DNA from: JAGOBP01 sp046328575
GTDB lineage: Bacteria > Chloroflexota > Anaerolineae > Fen-1058
Length of the DNA: 15,215 nucleotides
Assembly (NCBI GenBank): GCA_046328575.1
Contig: JAXLWI010000088.1
Coordinates: 1 to 15,215 of the forward strand
Reading direction: 5' to 3'
The notes under the pieces are model-generated. The model did not search any database. It saw only the letters and a program-made list of their open reading frames with translations, and was not told the DNA's origin. Both the position numbers and the translations under genes were made by a program. Position 1 is the first letter of the stretch, and each line of letters begins with the position of its first letter. This document shows positions 1 to 7,331 of this stretch, in pieces.

Positions 1-43
1 TGATTACGTGGTTTATTTGCCAGTAGTGCTTCGTTAGCGGCGC

Positions 44-79
44 GACCTCCAAGACATGTGCTCTTGGAGGTCTTTTTTT
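44..79 (+). terminator. Rho-independent terminator of an upstream gene
   Basis: Seen in sequence: an 11-bp perfect stem (44-54 pairs with 62-72, arm GACCTCCAAGA) with a 7-base loop and seven T residues at 73-79. The T-run follows only on the + strand, so it ends transcription of a gene lying before the window. It also insulates the TetR promoter that starts a few bases later. Confidence 0.88.
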
Positions 80-84
80 GCCTC

Positions 85-113
85 TTGACACCGATCGATT
101 TTGGGTGTATAAA
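85..113 (+). promoter_or_regulatory. Sigma-70-type promoter of the TetR/ABC exporter operon
   Basis: A perfect -35 box TTGACA (85-90) is followed, after a 17-base spacer, by a -10 box TATAAA (108-113). This is close to the housekeeping consensus. It lies 35 bases before the TetR start codon and directly after the upstream terminator, so it should drive the six-gene operon. Confidence 0.85.
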
Positions 114-127
114 AACGAACGTTCGTT
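114..127 (+). promoter_or_regulatory. Palindromic operator, probably for the TetR protein
   Basis: AACGAACGTTCGTT is a perfect 14-bp palindrome that begins one base after the -10 box and covers the expected transcription start. A repressor bound here would block RNA polymerase. Size, symmetry and position fit a TetR-family autoregulatory site. That the adjacent TetR protein is the ligand is inference. Confidence 0.75.
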
Positions 128-148
128 CATTATTTTTAAGGAGTTCAG

Positions 149-808
149 ATGGCAACGCGCAAGACTCAAGCGGCGGCCCCGGACACCCCGATCGGCAGCG
201 CGGTTCGATCGAGTGCAGTAGAAACGAAGGGTGATCGCACCCGCGCAGCGCTGATCGAAGCGGCCTATCAATTGTTTAACAGCAAAGGCTATCACGCCAC
301 CTCCATGCGCGACATTGCCACTGCGGCCGGGTTGGCGCTGGGCGGCATCTACAATCACTTTCAAAGCAAAGAAGACATCTTTGCTGCGATGCTGCTGGAA
401 CGGCATCCGTTTCTGGAGATTCTGCCGGAACTGCAAGCCGCGGAGGGTAACACCATCGAAGCGCTGGTACGCGATGCGGCCCGGCGTATGATCGCCAAAC
501 TCGATCAGCAGCCACTGTTCCTCAACTTGATTTTTATCGAAGTGGTGGAATTCAAGAGCCAGCACGTGCCGTTGTTGTTTGAGTTGTTCTTTCCGCCGAT
601 GCTGGAATTTGTGCAGCGTTTGCCGGCGCTGGGCGGCTTGAAACCCAATTTGCCACTGCCGGTGGTGTTACGCTCATTTGTCGGTTTGTTTTTCTCGTTT
701 GTGATTACCGATATGTTGATTGGCCGGCAGATGCCCATGGGCCTGGCGCCGGAAGCGTTTGAAAATTTTGTATCGATTTATCTACACGGGATTCTAGTCG
801 AAGGGTAA
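149..808 (+). CDS. TetR/AcrR-family transcriptional repressor of the ABC exporter operon
   Basis: Predicted ligand-responsive repressor of its own operon. Residues about 30-78 form the TetR N-terminal DNA-binding domain. The helix-turn-helix is at about 54-73 and ends in the typical Y-N-H-F-x-S-K-E stretch. The first 28 residues are a low-complexity Ala/Thr/Ser-rich tail, and the C-terminal half is a hydrophobic helical ligand domain. Length (219 aa) is normal. The ATG has a strong Shine-Dalgarno AAGGAG at 138-143. The gene ends 6 bases before the first permease, so it is cotranscribed with the pump. CecR of E. coli holds the equivalent place before ybhGFSR. The inducer cannot be read from the sequence. 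Confidence 0.92.
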   Translation: MATRKTQAAAPDTPIGSAVRSSAVETKGDRTRAALIEAAYQLFNSKGYHATSMRDIATAAGLALGGIYNHFQSKEDIFAAMLLERHPFLEILPELQAAEGNTIEALVRDAARRMIAKLDQQPLFLNLIFIEVVEFKSQHVPLLFELFFPPMLEFVQRLPALGGLKPNLPLPVVLRSFVGLFFSFVITDMLIGRQMPMGLAPEAFENFVSIYLHGILVEG

Positions 809-814
809 AACCAG

Positions 815-1948
815 ATGTTCAACTCGCGGTTGTGGTCCATTATGCGGAAAGAGATCATCCAGATGACGCGCGATCGGCGCACGGTGATCATCACGTTTAT
901 CCAGCCGATCTTGATGCTGTTCCTGCTGGGGTCAGCGGCAACGAGCGATGTGCGCAACGTACCCGCGGCGCTGTTCGATCAGGATCATTCGCAAGCCGCG
1001 CGCGATTTGCTGGACGCTTATCGTGCCGCCGATTATTTCCGATTTAGCTATCAGGTGCAGTCGGTGGCCGAGATGCAGAAGTTGATCGATAGCGGCGCGG
1101 CCAAAGCGGGCTTGATCATCCCGCCCGATTACGGCAAGCGCATCGCGGCCAATGAACCGGCGCAAGTGGCCTTTGTGATCGATGGCTCGGACGCGACGCT
1201 AGCGAGCACCGCGTTGTCAGCAGCCACGTTGATCGGACAGTCCAAATCGACGGCGGTGCTGCGCGCCCAGCTCGACGCGCGCGGCCAATCGACCACATCG
1301 AGCGCGCCGATCGAAGTGCGCACCCAGGTCTGGTACAACCCCGATCTGGTGCAAGCCTACTTCATGATTCCGGGCTTAATGGGCACGATTCTATTGCAAC
1401 TCGCCGTTATGCTCACTGCTTCCTCGATCGTGCGCGAACGCGAACGCGGCACGATCGAGCAGCTGATCATCACGCCGATTCGTTCGTGGGAATTGGTTGT
1501 CGGCAAGTTGACGCCCTACGTTTTCCTGGCCTTCTTCGATATGCTGGAAGTGCTCGTCATCGGCACGCTGGCGTTTCACGTGCCCATGAACGGCAACCTG
1601 GGCTTGCTCTTGCTGATGTCCGCGCTGTTTTTGGCGACTGGCCTGGGCATCGGGCTGTTCATCTCGACGGTGGCGAAGACGCAGCAGGAAGCGCAGATGT
1701 TGAGCGCGTTGATTCAGCTGCCGTCGTTCTTCCTGGCGGGCTTCTTCTTCCCGATCGCGGCGATGCCGCCGTTCCTGCAAGCCTTGAGCTATCTGGTGCC
1801 GCTGCGCTACTTCTTGACCATCGTGCGCGCGATCATGCTGAAAGGCGCAGGCGTAGAGGCGTTCAGCGGAGATTTGATCGCGTTGGCGATTTTCTGTGTC
1901 GTGATCATGGCACTGGCCGTGCGGCGATTCCGCAAGCGCTTGGACTAA
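815..1948 (+). CDS. ABC-2 type exporter permease, copy 1 (YbhS/YbhR-like)
   Basis: Membrane subunit of a multidrug-type ABC exporter. It has one N-terminal membrane helix (about residues 19-40, preceded by the RKE-x-x-Q-x-x-RD motif), a large extracytoplasmic domain (about 45-175), then about five membrane helices. The coupling-helix region contains RERERGTIEQL. This is the ABC2_membrane_3 layout, and 377 aa is usual. It pairs with the second permease at 5184-6317, which has exactly the same length and aligns without gaps at about two-thirds identity by eye, so the membrane part is probably a heterodimer. The ATG starts 6 bases after the tetR stop. Its ribosome site (GAAGGG, 799-804) is somewhat distant, suggesting translational coupling to tetR. 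Confidence 0.93.
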   Translation: MFNSRLWSIMRKEIIQMTRDRRTVIITFIQPILMLFLLGSAATSDVRNVPAALFDQDHSQAARDLLDAYRAADYFRFSYQVQSVAEMQKLIDSGAAKAGLIIPPDYGKRIAANEPAQVAFVIDGSDATLASTALSAATLIGQSKSTAVLRAQLDARGQSTTSSAPIEVRTQVWYNPDLVQAYFMIPGLMGTILLQLAVMLTASSIVRERERGTIEQLIITPIRSWELVVGKLTPYVFLAFFDMLEVLVIGTLAFHVPMNGNLGLLLLMSALFLATGLGIGLFISTVAKTQQEAQMLSALIQLPSFFLAGFFFPIAAMPPFLQALSYLVPLRYFLTIVRAIMLKGAGVEAFSGDLIALAIFCVVIMALAVRRFRKRLD

Positions 1949-2012
1949 CTCAAGTCCAGTCTGATCGATTCAAAACATCAATTCATTACATCACGCAAGT
2001 GTTGGAGGAAAC

Positions 2013-3260
2013 ATGCGAAAACGGTTACCAATTCTTATTCTGATCATCGCTGTGGGCATTGGCGTCTATCTCTGGACAAACAACAACTCGGCCGAGAGCA
2101 GCGGGCTGACAGCTTCGGGCACGATCGAAGCGACCGACGTGACCATCGCGCCGGAAGTGAACGGGCGGGTGTTGGAAGTGCTGGCTAAGGAAGGCGAAAC
2201 TGTCCAGGCGGATCAGGTGGTGATTCACATGGATGATTCTTTGTTGAAGGCGCAGCTGGCTCAGGCGCAAGAGCAGGTCGTTGCGGCGCAAGCTTCAGGC
2301 AAAGCGGCGCAGGCGAATTACGACTTGCTAAAGGCCGGCGCACAAGCTGATCAGATCTTGGCAGCGGAACAAGCTGTGAACAACATGAAGGCCAACGTCG
2401 CTAATGCGCAGGCTCAACTCGCGACATTGAAAGCGGGCGCACGCAGTGGCGATATCGCTGCCGCCGAAGCCGCCGTGGCGCAAGCTGCGTCGCAGCTGAA
2501 AGTCATGCAGGACACCTACGACAAAGTCACGACCTGTGTGACGATCCCGAAACCTGATGGCTCGAAGCATGAAGTCTGCCCGGGTCTGGGTACGCGTGAA
2601 GAGCAGGCTCGCGCCGCTTTGAACGCAGCGAAAGAAGCGTATGATGCGGCCGTGGCGCGGCTGAATCAAGTCAAGTCCGGCGCGACTGGTAACGAAATAA
2701 ACGCGGCGCAGGCTAAAGTTGATATGGCGTTAGCCCAGCAAGCGCAGGCTGAAGCCCAGCTAGCGCAGTTAAAGAGCGGTGCCCGCCCCGAGCAGCTAGC
2801 GGCGGCGCAGGCTCAGATCGAAGTGGCGCAGGCGCAAGCGGCGGCGGCCGCCGCCGCAATTGATGTGCTAAAGGTACAGGTCGATCGGTTGACGCTGAAA
2901 GCGCCGATGACGGGCGTGGTGCTCAAACGCTCCATCGAACCGGGCGAAGTGGTGCTGCCGGGCGCATCGCTGCTCAAGATTGGTGACCTTACTAACTTGT
3001 ATATTGTGGTCTACGTGTCTGAGAGCCGCTACGGCGAAATCAAGTTGGGGCAGACCGCGCAGGTTAAAGTCGATTCATTCCCCGGCGAGACATTCACGGG
3101 TAAGGTCGCGCACATCGCCGATCAGGCCGAGTTCACGCCGCGCAACGTGCAGACGGCTGAAGGCCGCGCAACCACGGTGTTTGCGGTGCGGCTCGATGTG
3201 ACCAACGTCGACGGCAAGTTGAAGCCGGGTATGCCGGCAGATGTGGTATTTGCTCAATAA
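2013..3260 (+). CDS. HlyD-family membrane fusion/adaptor protein of the ABC exporter
   Basis: Periplasmic-adaptor-like partner of the pump (YbhG/HlyD type). A signal-anchor helix lies at about residues 5-21. The first half of a lipoyl/biotinyl-like domain follows (about 36-75), then a long Ala/Gln-rich coiled-coil hairpin (about 76-290), the second lipoyl half and a beta-barrel to the end (415 aa). The hairpin carries four repeats beginning LK[AS]GA or VKSGA at residues 106, 139, 220 and 253. They form two pairs, each spaced 33 residues. Between the pairs is a loop with Cys175 and Cys189 that could form a disulfide. The ribosome site GGAGG (2004-2008) is strong. The 64-base gap before the gene shows no terminator, so it is read as part of the operon. 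Confidence 0.92.
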   Translation: MRKRLPILILIIAVGIGVYLWTNNNSAESSGLTASGTIEATDVTIAPEVNGRVLEVLAKEGETVQADQVVIHMDDSLLKAQLAQAQEQVVAAQASGKAAQANYDLLKAGAQADQILAAEQAVNNMKANVANAQAQLATLKAGARSGDIAAAEAAVAQAASQLKVMQDTYDKVTTCVTIPKPDGSKHEVCPGLGTREEQARAALNAAKEAYDAAVARLNQVKSGATGNEINAAQAKVDMALAQQAQAEAQLAQLKSGARPEQLAAAQAQIEVAQAQAAAAAAAIDVLKVQVDRLTLKAPMTGVVLKRSIEPGEVVLPGASLLKIGDLTNLYIVVYVSESRYGEIKLGQTAQVKVDSFPGETFTGKVAHIADQAEFTPRNVQTAEGRATTVFAVRLDVTNVDGKLKPGMPADVVFAQ

Positions 3261-3275
3261 ATCGGGTGGTTGGCT

Positions 3276-4217
3276 ATGACGGTAGCAGTTGATGCACGCG
3301 AATTGAAGAAGCACTTTGCCGATGTCCGCGCAGTGGACGGCCTGAGTTTCCAGGTCGAGCCGGGTGAGATTTACGGTCTCGTCGGTCCCGATGGCGCAGG
3401 CAAGACGACGACGATGCGGTTGTTGTGCGGCGGCTTCCGGCCGGATCACGGTCAGGTGACCATCTATGGTTACGATGTGATCAAGCAGCCCGATCAGGCG
3501 CGCACGCAAATCGGTTATCTGGCGCAGCGCTTCAGCTTGTACGGCGATTTGACGGTGTCTGAAAACCTGCGCTTCTTTGCGGAAGTCCACGGCATTCCCA
3601 CAGCCGATTGGAAACCGCGTACCCAGGAGATTTTGAAGTTCGTCGGGTTGGATGAATTCAGCGATCGGCGCGCGGAACAACTCTCCGGCGGTATGAAGCA
3701 AAAGTTGGGCCTGGCGACCGCGCTGGTGCATCGACCGAAAGTGTTGCTCCTCGACGAGCCAACCGGTGGCGTCGATCCGGTGACGCGGCAGGACTTCTGG
3801 CAGTTGATCATTCGCCTGGTTGGACAAGAAGGCGTCTCGGTGGTGGTGAGTACGCCTTACATGGATGAAGCCTCGCGCTGTACGCACGTCGGCTTTATGA
3901 ATCACGGCCAGTTGATCACGGAAGGCACGCCGGGTCAAGTGACAGCCTATCTCAGCGGGCGCGTGTTGGAATTGGTCGGCGAGCCGCTCGATGCGATGCG
4001 GCATGTGGCTACGGCGGATGCCGATGTGGAAGACGTACAGGTCTTCGGCGATCGATTGCATTTGCGCGTGAAGGCCGATCGGGCGGAGAGCGTCATCGGG
4101 CGGTTACCGGCCGCGTTGAGCGCGCAAGGCGTGACGGTATCGCGCATTCGATCGATCGCGCCTACGCTGGAAGACGTGTTTATCGAATTGGTCGAGAAGG
4201 CTGAAGCCCATGCCTAA
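3276..4217 (+). CDS. ABC transporter ATPase, first of pair, with degenerate H-loop
   Basis: ATP-binding subunit of the exporter. Counted from the ATG: Walker A G-P-D-G-A-G-K-T at 37-44, Q-loop Gln84, signature LSGGM at 136-140, and Walker B ending D160-E161. The H-loop histidine is replaced by Pro194 in the context S-T-P-Y-M-D-E-A. Walker A also has Asp39 where Asn is usual. The last 80 residues or so form the DUF4162-like C-terminal domain. This matches the N-terminal half of the fused double ATPase YbhF. The start is placed at ATG 3276, 6 bases after GGTGG (3265-3269). A TTG two codons upstream (3270) would touch that ribosome site. The stop overlaps the next ATPase start by 8 bases. Confidence 0.93.
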   Translation: MTVAVDARELKKHFADVRAVDGLSFQVEPGEIYGLVGPDGAGKTTTMRLLCGGFRPDHGQVTIYGYDVIKQPDQARTQIGYLAQRFSLYGDLTVSENLRFFAEVHGIPTADWKPRTQEILKFVGLDEFSDRRAEQLSGGMKQKLGLATALVHRPKVLLLDEPTGGVDPVTRQDFWQLIIRLVGQEGVSVVVSTPYMDEASRCTHVGFMNHGQLITEGTPGQVTAYLSGRVLELVGEPLDAMRHVATADADVEDVQVFGDRLHLRVKADRAESVIGRLPAALSAQGVTVSRIRSIAPTLEDVFIELVEKAEAHA

Positions 4218-5154
4218 TGTCATCGAAGTGAAAGAATTGACCAAGCGCTTCGGCGATTTCACCGCCGTGAATAAGGTGTCGTTCAATGCGGAAGCCGGTG
4301 AAGTACTGGGCTACCTCGGCCCGAACGGCTCCGGCAAGACGACGACGATCCGCATGCTGCTGGGCTTGCTGCAACCATCGGACGGCAACGCATGGGTGCT
4401 GGGCAACAGTATTCGTACTGAGGCGGAGTTGATTCGTCCGCAGGTCGGCTATATGTCGCAGAAGTTCGCGCTGTACGATGAATTGTCGATGCGCGAAAAT
4501 CTGGAGTTTTACGCGGGCGTGTACGGCCTGCATCGGCGTGAACGTACGCAGCGCGTGCATGACGTGCTGCAAATGTTGGGCTTGTTGGAACGGCAGAACG
4601 ATCGGGCAGGCGAACTATCGGGTGGCTGGCGACAGCGTTTGGCGCTAGGCACCGCGTTAGTCCATCAACCCAAGTTGTTGTTTCTCGATGAACCGACGAG
4701 CGGCGTCGATCCAGCGGCGCGGCGTACGTTCTGGGATTTGATCTACAACCTCGCATCGCAAGGCACAACGATTTTTGTGACGACGCACTACATGGACGAG
4801 GCCGAACATTGCAATCGCGTAGGCATCATGTTTCGTGGGCAATTGCTGGCACTGGATACACCCAGTGGTTTGAAGGCCAGCGCGTTGCCCGGCGCGGCGT
4901 GGGATGTAAGTCCTGATCATGGCGGCGCGTCGTTAGTGTCTGGCCTGACCGCGCTGCACGATGTGCAAGGCGTGGTGCGCGCCGGACTCGCCAGTGATCG
5001 CTTGCGCGTGATTACGGCGCCTAATGCGCACACCGCGGAATCACTGCTCAATGTGATGCATGGCGCGGGCTTTGGGCAAGCGGTGGTCGAACGGGTTGAG
5101 CCGACGCTGGAAGATGTGTTTATTGCGTTAGCCGGGCATGACGTGCAAGTCTAG
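4210..5154 (+). CDS. ABC transporter ATPase, second of pair, canonical
   Basis: Second nucleotide-binding subunit of the exporter, 314 aa. All motifs are intact: Walker A G-P-N-G-S-G-K-T (37-44), Gln84, signature LSGGW (136-140), Walker B with D160-E161, and H-loop His193 in T-T-H-Y-M-D-E-A. It aligns with the first ATPase almost residue for residue, including the C-terminal domain that ends with a P-T-L-E-D-V-F-I motif. It therefore corresponds to the C-terminal half of YbhF. The ATG overlaps the previous stop (ATGCCTAA, 4210-4217), implying coupled translation and equal subunit amounts. With the degenerate first ATPase it would give a heterodimer with one fully catalytic site (inference). 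Confidence 0.94.
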   Translation: MPNVIEVKELTKRFGDFTAVNKVSFNAEAGEVLGYLGPNGSGKTTTIRMLLGLLQPSDGNAWVLGNSIRTEAELIRPQVGYMSQKFALYDELSMRENLEFYAGVYGLHRRERTQRVHDVLQMLGLLERQNDRAGELSGGWRQRLALGTALVHQPKLLFLDEPTSGVDPAARRTFWDLIYNLASQGTTIFVTTHYMDEAEHCNRVGIMFRGQLLALDTPSGLKASALPGAAWDVSPDHGGASLVSGLTALHDVQGVVRAGLASDRLRVITAPNAHTAESLLNVMHGAGFGQAVVERVEPTLEDVFIALAGHDVQV

Positions 5155-5183
5155 CAGCGGTTGATGCGGTCAAAGGCGGCGCT

Positions 5184-6317
5184 GTGATTAACTCACGCTT
5201 GACATCACTGATTCGCAAAGAGTTCATTCAGATCGTGCGTGATCCGCGCACGCTGATGATCATGTTCGCCATGCCCATCATCATGTTGTTCTTGCTTGGC
5301 TATTCGGCGACAAACGATGTGCGCAACGTGCCGCTGGCGATCTTCGATCAGGACCGATCACCGATGTCGCGCGACCTCTTGGCGGCTTTTCGCGCAGCCG
5401 ATTATTTTCACTTCGATTTTGACGTTGATTCGGTGGCCGAGATCAAAGACCTGATCGACACCGGACGAGCCAAAGTAGGTTTGATCATCCCACCCGATTA
5501 CAGCCGACGCGTCGAGCAAGGCGAACAGGCGCAAGTGGCCATCGTGATCGATGGGTCTGATCCAACAGTGGCGGGTACAGCGCTGTCGGCGGCGACACTG
5601 ATCGGGCAGACGAAGGCCACGGCGGTATTGCGTACCAGCCTTGAAGCGCGCGGGCAAAGCAGCGCCGTTCAGCCGCCCATCGAAGTCCGCACGCAAATCT
5701 GGTACAACCCCGATCTGGTCAACGCTTACTTCATGATTCCGGGGCTGGTGGGCATGATCCTGCAATACCTCGCGGTGTTGCTGACTTCGACGGCGATTGT
5801 GCGCGAACGGGAACGCGGCACGATCGAGCAGCTGATCATCACGCCGATTAAGCCGTGGGAATTGATCGTCGCCAAACTGGCGCCGTACGCATTGATCGCC
5901 TTTATCGAACTGTTGGAAGTTTTGATCATCGGATCGGCGTGGTTTAACGTACCGATTAATGGCGATCTGGGCCTGCTGTTAGGCTTGTCGGCACTGTTTC
6001 TAGTGACGACGCTGGGCATCGGGCTGTTCATCTCGACGGCAGCCAAGACGCAATTTGAGGCGATGTTGTTTGCCGTGCTGATTCAATTGCCGTCGATCTT
6101 TCTCTCCGGGTTCTTCTTTCCACTGGCGGCGATGCCGGGCTTCTTGCAAGCCGTCAGTTACCTGGTGCCGCTGCGCTATTTCCTCATCATCGTGCGCGCC
6201 GTGCAGATCAAGGGCGTGGGGTTGGCTGCCGTCTCGACTGAAGTAATCCCGCTGGCGATCTTTGGCTTGGTCGTGATGGGGGTAGCGGTTGGACGGTTCC
6301 GCAAACGCTTGGATTGA
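5184..6317 (+). CDS. ABC-2 type exporter permease, copy 2 (YbhR/YbhS-like)
   Basis: Second membrane subunit of the same pump, with the same architecture as the permease at 815-1948: an N-terminal helix, an extracytoplasmic domain, then about five helices. Both are 377 aa and align without gaps. They share motifs such as I-x-G-L-I-I-P-P-D-Y, W-Y-N-P-D-L-V and R-E-R-E-R-G-T-I-E-Q. Some DNA blocks are nearly identical: 5811-5849 matches 1442-1480 for 39 bases. The start is GTG with a weak ribosome site (AAAGG, 5172-5176), 29 bases after the second ATPase. This is the last gene of the operon. Confidence 0.93.
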   Translation: MINSRLTSLIRKEFIQIVRDPRTLMIMFAMPIIMLFLLGYSATNDVRNVPLAIFDQDRSPMSRDLLAAFRAADYFHFDFDVDSVAEIKDLIDTGRAKVGLIIPPDYSRRVEQGEQAQVAIVIDGSDPTVAGTALSAATLIGQTKATAVLRTSLEARGQSSAVQPPIEVRTQIWYNPDLVNAYFMIPGLVGMILQYLAVLLTSTAIVRERERGTIEQLIITPIKPWELIVAKLAPYALIAFIELLEVLIIGSAWFNVPINGDLGLLLGLSALFLVTTLGIGLFISTAAKTQFEAMLFAVLIQLPSIFLSGFFFPLAAMPGFLQAVSYLVPLRYFLIIVRAVQIKGVGLAAVSTEVIPLAIFGLVVMGVAVGRFRKRLD

Positions 6318-6340
6318 GGTTGATTTACAATTGGATCACT

Positions 6341-6388
6341 ACAGAGGCACAGAGACACTGAGAAATCAAGGGTTCTGTGCCTCGCTGT
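6341..6388. repeat. Intergenic repeat with inverted arms (CAGAGGCACAGAG family)
   Basis: The gap between permease 2 and the kinase contains ACAGAGGCACAGAGACACTGAG (as positions 6341-6362) and, inverted, TCTGTGCCTC at 6374-6383. The arms GAGGCACAGA (6344-6353) and its complement are perfect over 10 bp, with a 20-base loop. TTTT follows at 6388-6391, so it could act as a weak terminator of the exporter operon. The same core recurs in other gaps of this window (7813-7854, 13929-13954). Confidence 0.6.
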
Positions 6389-6418
6389 TTTGTGGCAACA
6401 GAAAGAGGATTCAACCTT

Positions 6419-7321
6419 ATGAGCCGCTTTGATGTCGCCGTGATCGGCAACGTGGGCATCGACACAAACGTGTACTTCTACGGCGCGGATGTGGACTTCA
6501 GCCGCGAGGCGAACTTCACGACAAACCTCGATTACGTGGGGCAAGCGGGTGGCTATGCCAGCCGCGGTTATGCACAGCTCGGCAAGCGCACCACCTTTAT
6601 CGGTTACGTGGGCGACGATTTCAGCGGGCGCTTCATCCGTGAGGAGTTCGCGCGTGATGGCATCGATCTGAGCGGCGTGTTCATCGATCTGGCCGGGACG
6701 AGTCGCAGTCTCAATTTCATGTATCGTGATGGCCGTCGCAAAAACTTCTACGACGGCAAGAGTCACATGACTCTACAGCCCGATCGCGCAATCTGCCGCT
6801 GGTTGCTGGGCGAAAGCAAACTAGCGCATTTCAACATCCCTAACTGGGCGCGGCACTTGCTGCCCATAGCCAAAGAGCTCGGCGTGAAAATTGCGTGTGA
6901 TATTCAGGATGTGGTGACGCTGCACGATGGCTATCGCGAAGACTTCATCAACTACGCGGACTTCATTTTCTTTTCGGCGGCCAATCACGGCAGTCCGGCG
7001 TCGTTGATCGAAGAACTGTTGAACTGGAAGCCAAATTTGATCGTCGTGGCGGGCATGGGCGCACAAGGCTGCGCACTAGGCACACGTGACGGCGTGCGTT
7101 ACTTCGCGCCTGTTCACATGGATACGCCCGTGATCGACACGAACGGCGCGGGCGATGGGCTGGCGGTGGGTTTTCTCAGCAGTTACGTCCTCGATGGTTA
7201 TTCGCTGGAGGATTCGATCCGCCGTGGGCAGATTGCCGCGCGTTACACCTGCACGCAGAAAGCTTCGTCGTCGAATCTGATCACGCCTGAAATACTGTCG
7301 GCTTACTATCGACAGCGATAA
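6419..7321 (+). CDS. PfkB/ribokinase-family carbohydrate or nucleoside kinase
   Basis: Cytoplasmic ATP-dependent kinase of the ribokinase fold, 300 aa. Near the N-terminus are I-G-N-V-G-I-D and G-Q-A-G-G-Y-A-S-R-G-Y-A-x-L-G with V-G-D-D, matching PfkB signature 1. Near the C-terminus, D-T-N-G-A-G-D (240-246) is the anion-hole and catalytic motif, with Asp246 as the probable base. The substrate cannot be assigned; the family phosphorylates sugars, nucleosides and related alcohols. The start is ATG 6419, placed by AAAGAGG at 6402-6408. An in-frame GTG at 6377 lies inside the intergenic repeat and has no ribosome site. The stop overlaps the ribosome site of the next gene, so the two are probably cotranscribed. 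Confidence 0.88.
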   Translation: MSRFDVAVIGNVGIDTNVYFYGADVDFSREANFTTNLDYVGQAGGYASRGYAQLGKRTTFIGYVGDDFSGRFIREEFARDGIDLSGVFIDLAGTSRSLNFMYRDGRRKNFYDGKSHMTLQPDRAICRWLLGESKLAHFNIPNWARHLLPIAKELGVKIACDIQDVVTLHDGYREDFINYADFIFFSAANHGSPASLIEELLNWKPNLIVVAGMGAQGCALGTRDGVRYFAPVHMDTPVIDTNGAGDGLAVGFLSSYVLDGYSLEDSIRRGQIAARYTCTQKASSSNLITPEILSAYYRQR

Positions 7322-7331
7322 GGAGCTAGAC

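Noticed and set aside
1..43. End of a gene or tRNA before the terminator
   Set aside because: Only 43 bases are present. I see no convincing reading frame or tRNA acceptor end, although the terminator implies some upstream transcript.
1486..2043. Plus-strand 185-codon frame overlapping permease 1 and the start of the adaptor
   Set aside because: It is an alternate frame of the permease with a composition typical of shadows, and its end crosses the adaptor start.
3075..4061. Long minus-strand open frame of 328 codons opposite the adaptor and first ATPase
   Set aside because: It is antisense to genes with clear family motifs. Its translation is His/Arg-rich without known motifs, and it lacks a ribosome site. 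Such frames are expected where third codon positions are GC-biased.
6374..6391. Strong terminator after the exporter operon
   Set aside because: The hairpin has only 10 bp with a 20-base loop and four T residues after an intervening GCTG, so I kept it only as a repeat with possible weak terminator activity.
6377..6418. GTG start for the kinase
   Set aside because: It lies in the intergenic repeat and adds residues unlike the family; ATG 6419 has AAAGAGG and starts at the first strand of the fold.
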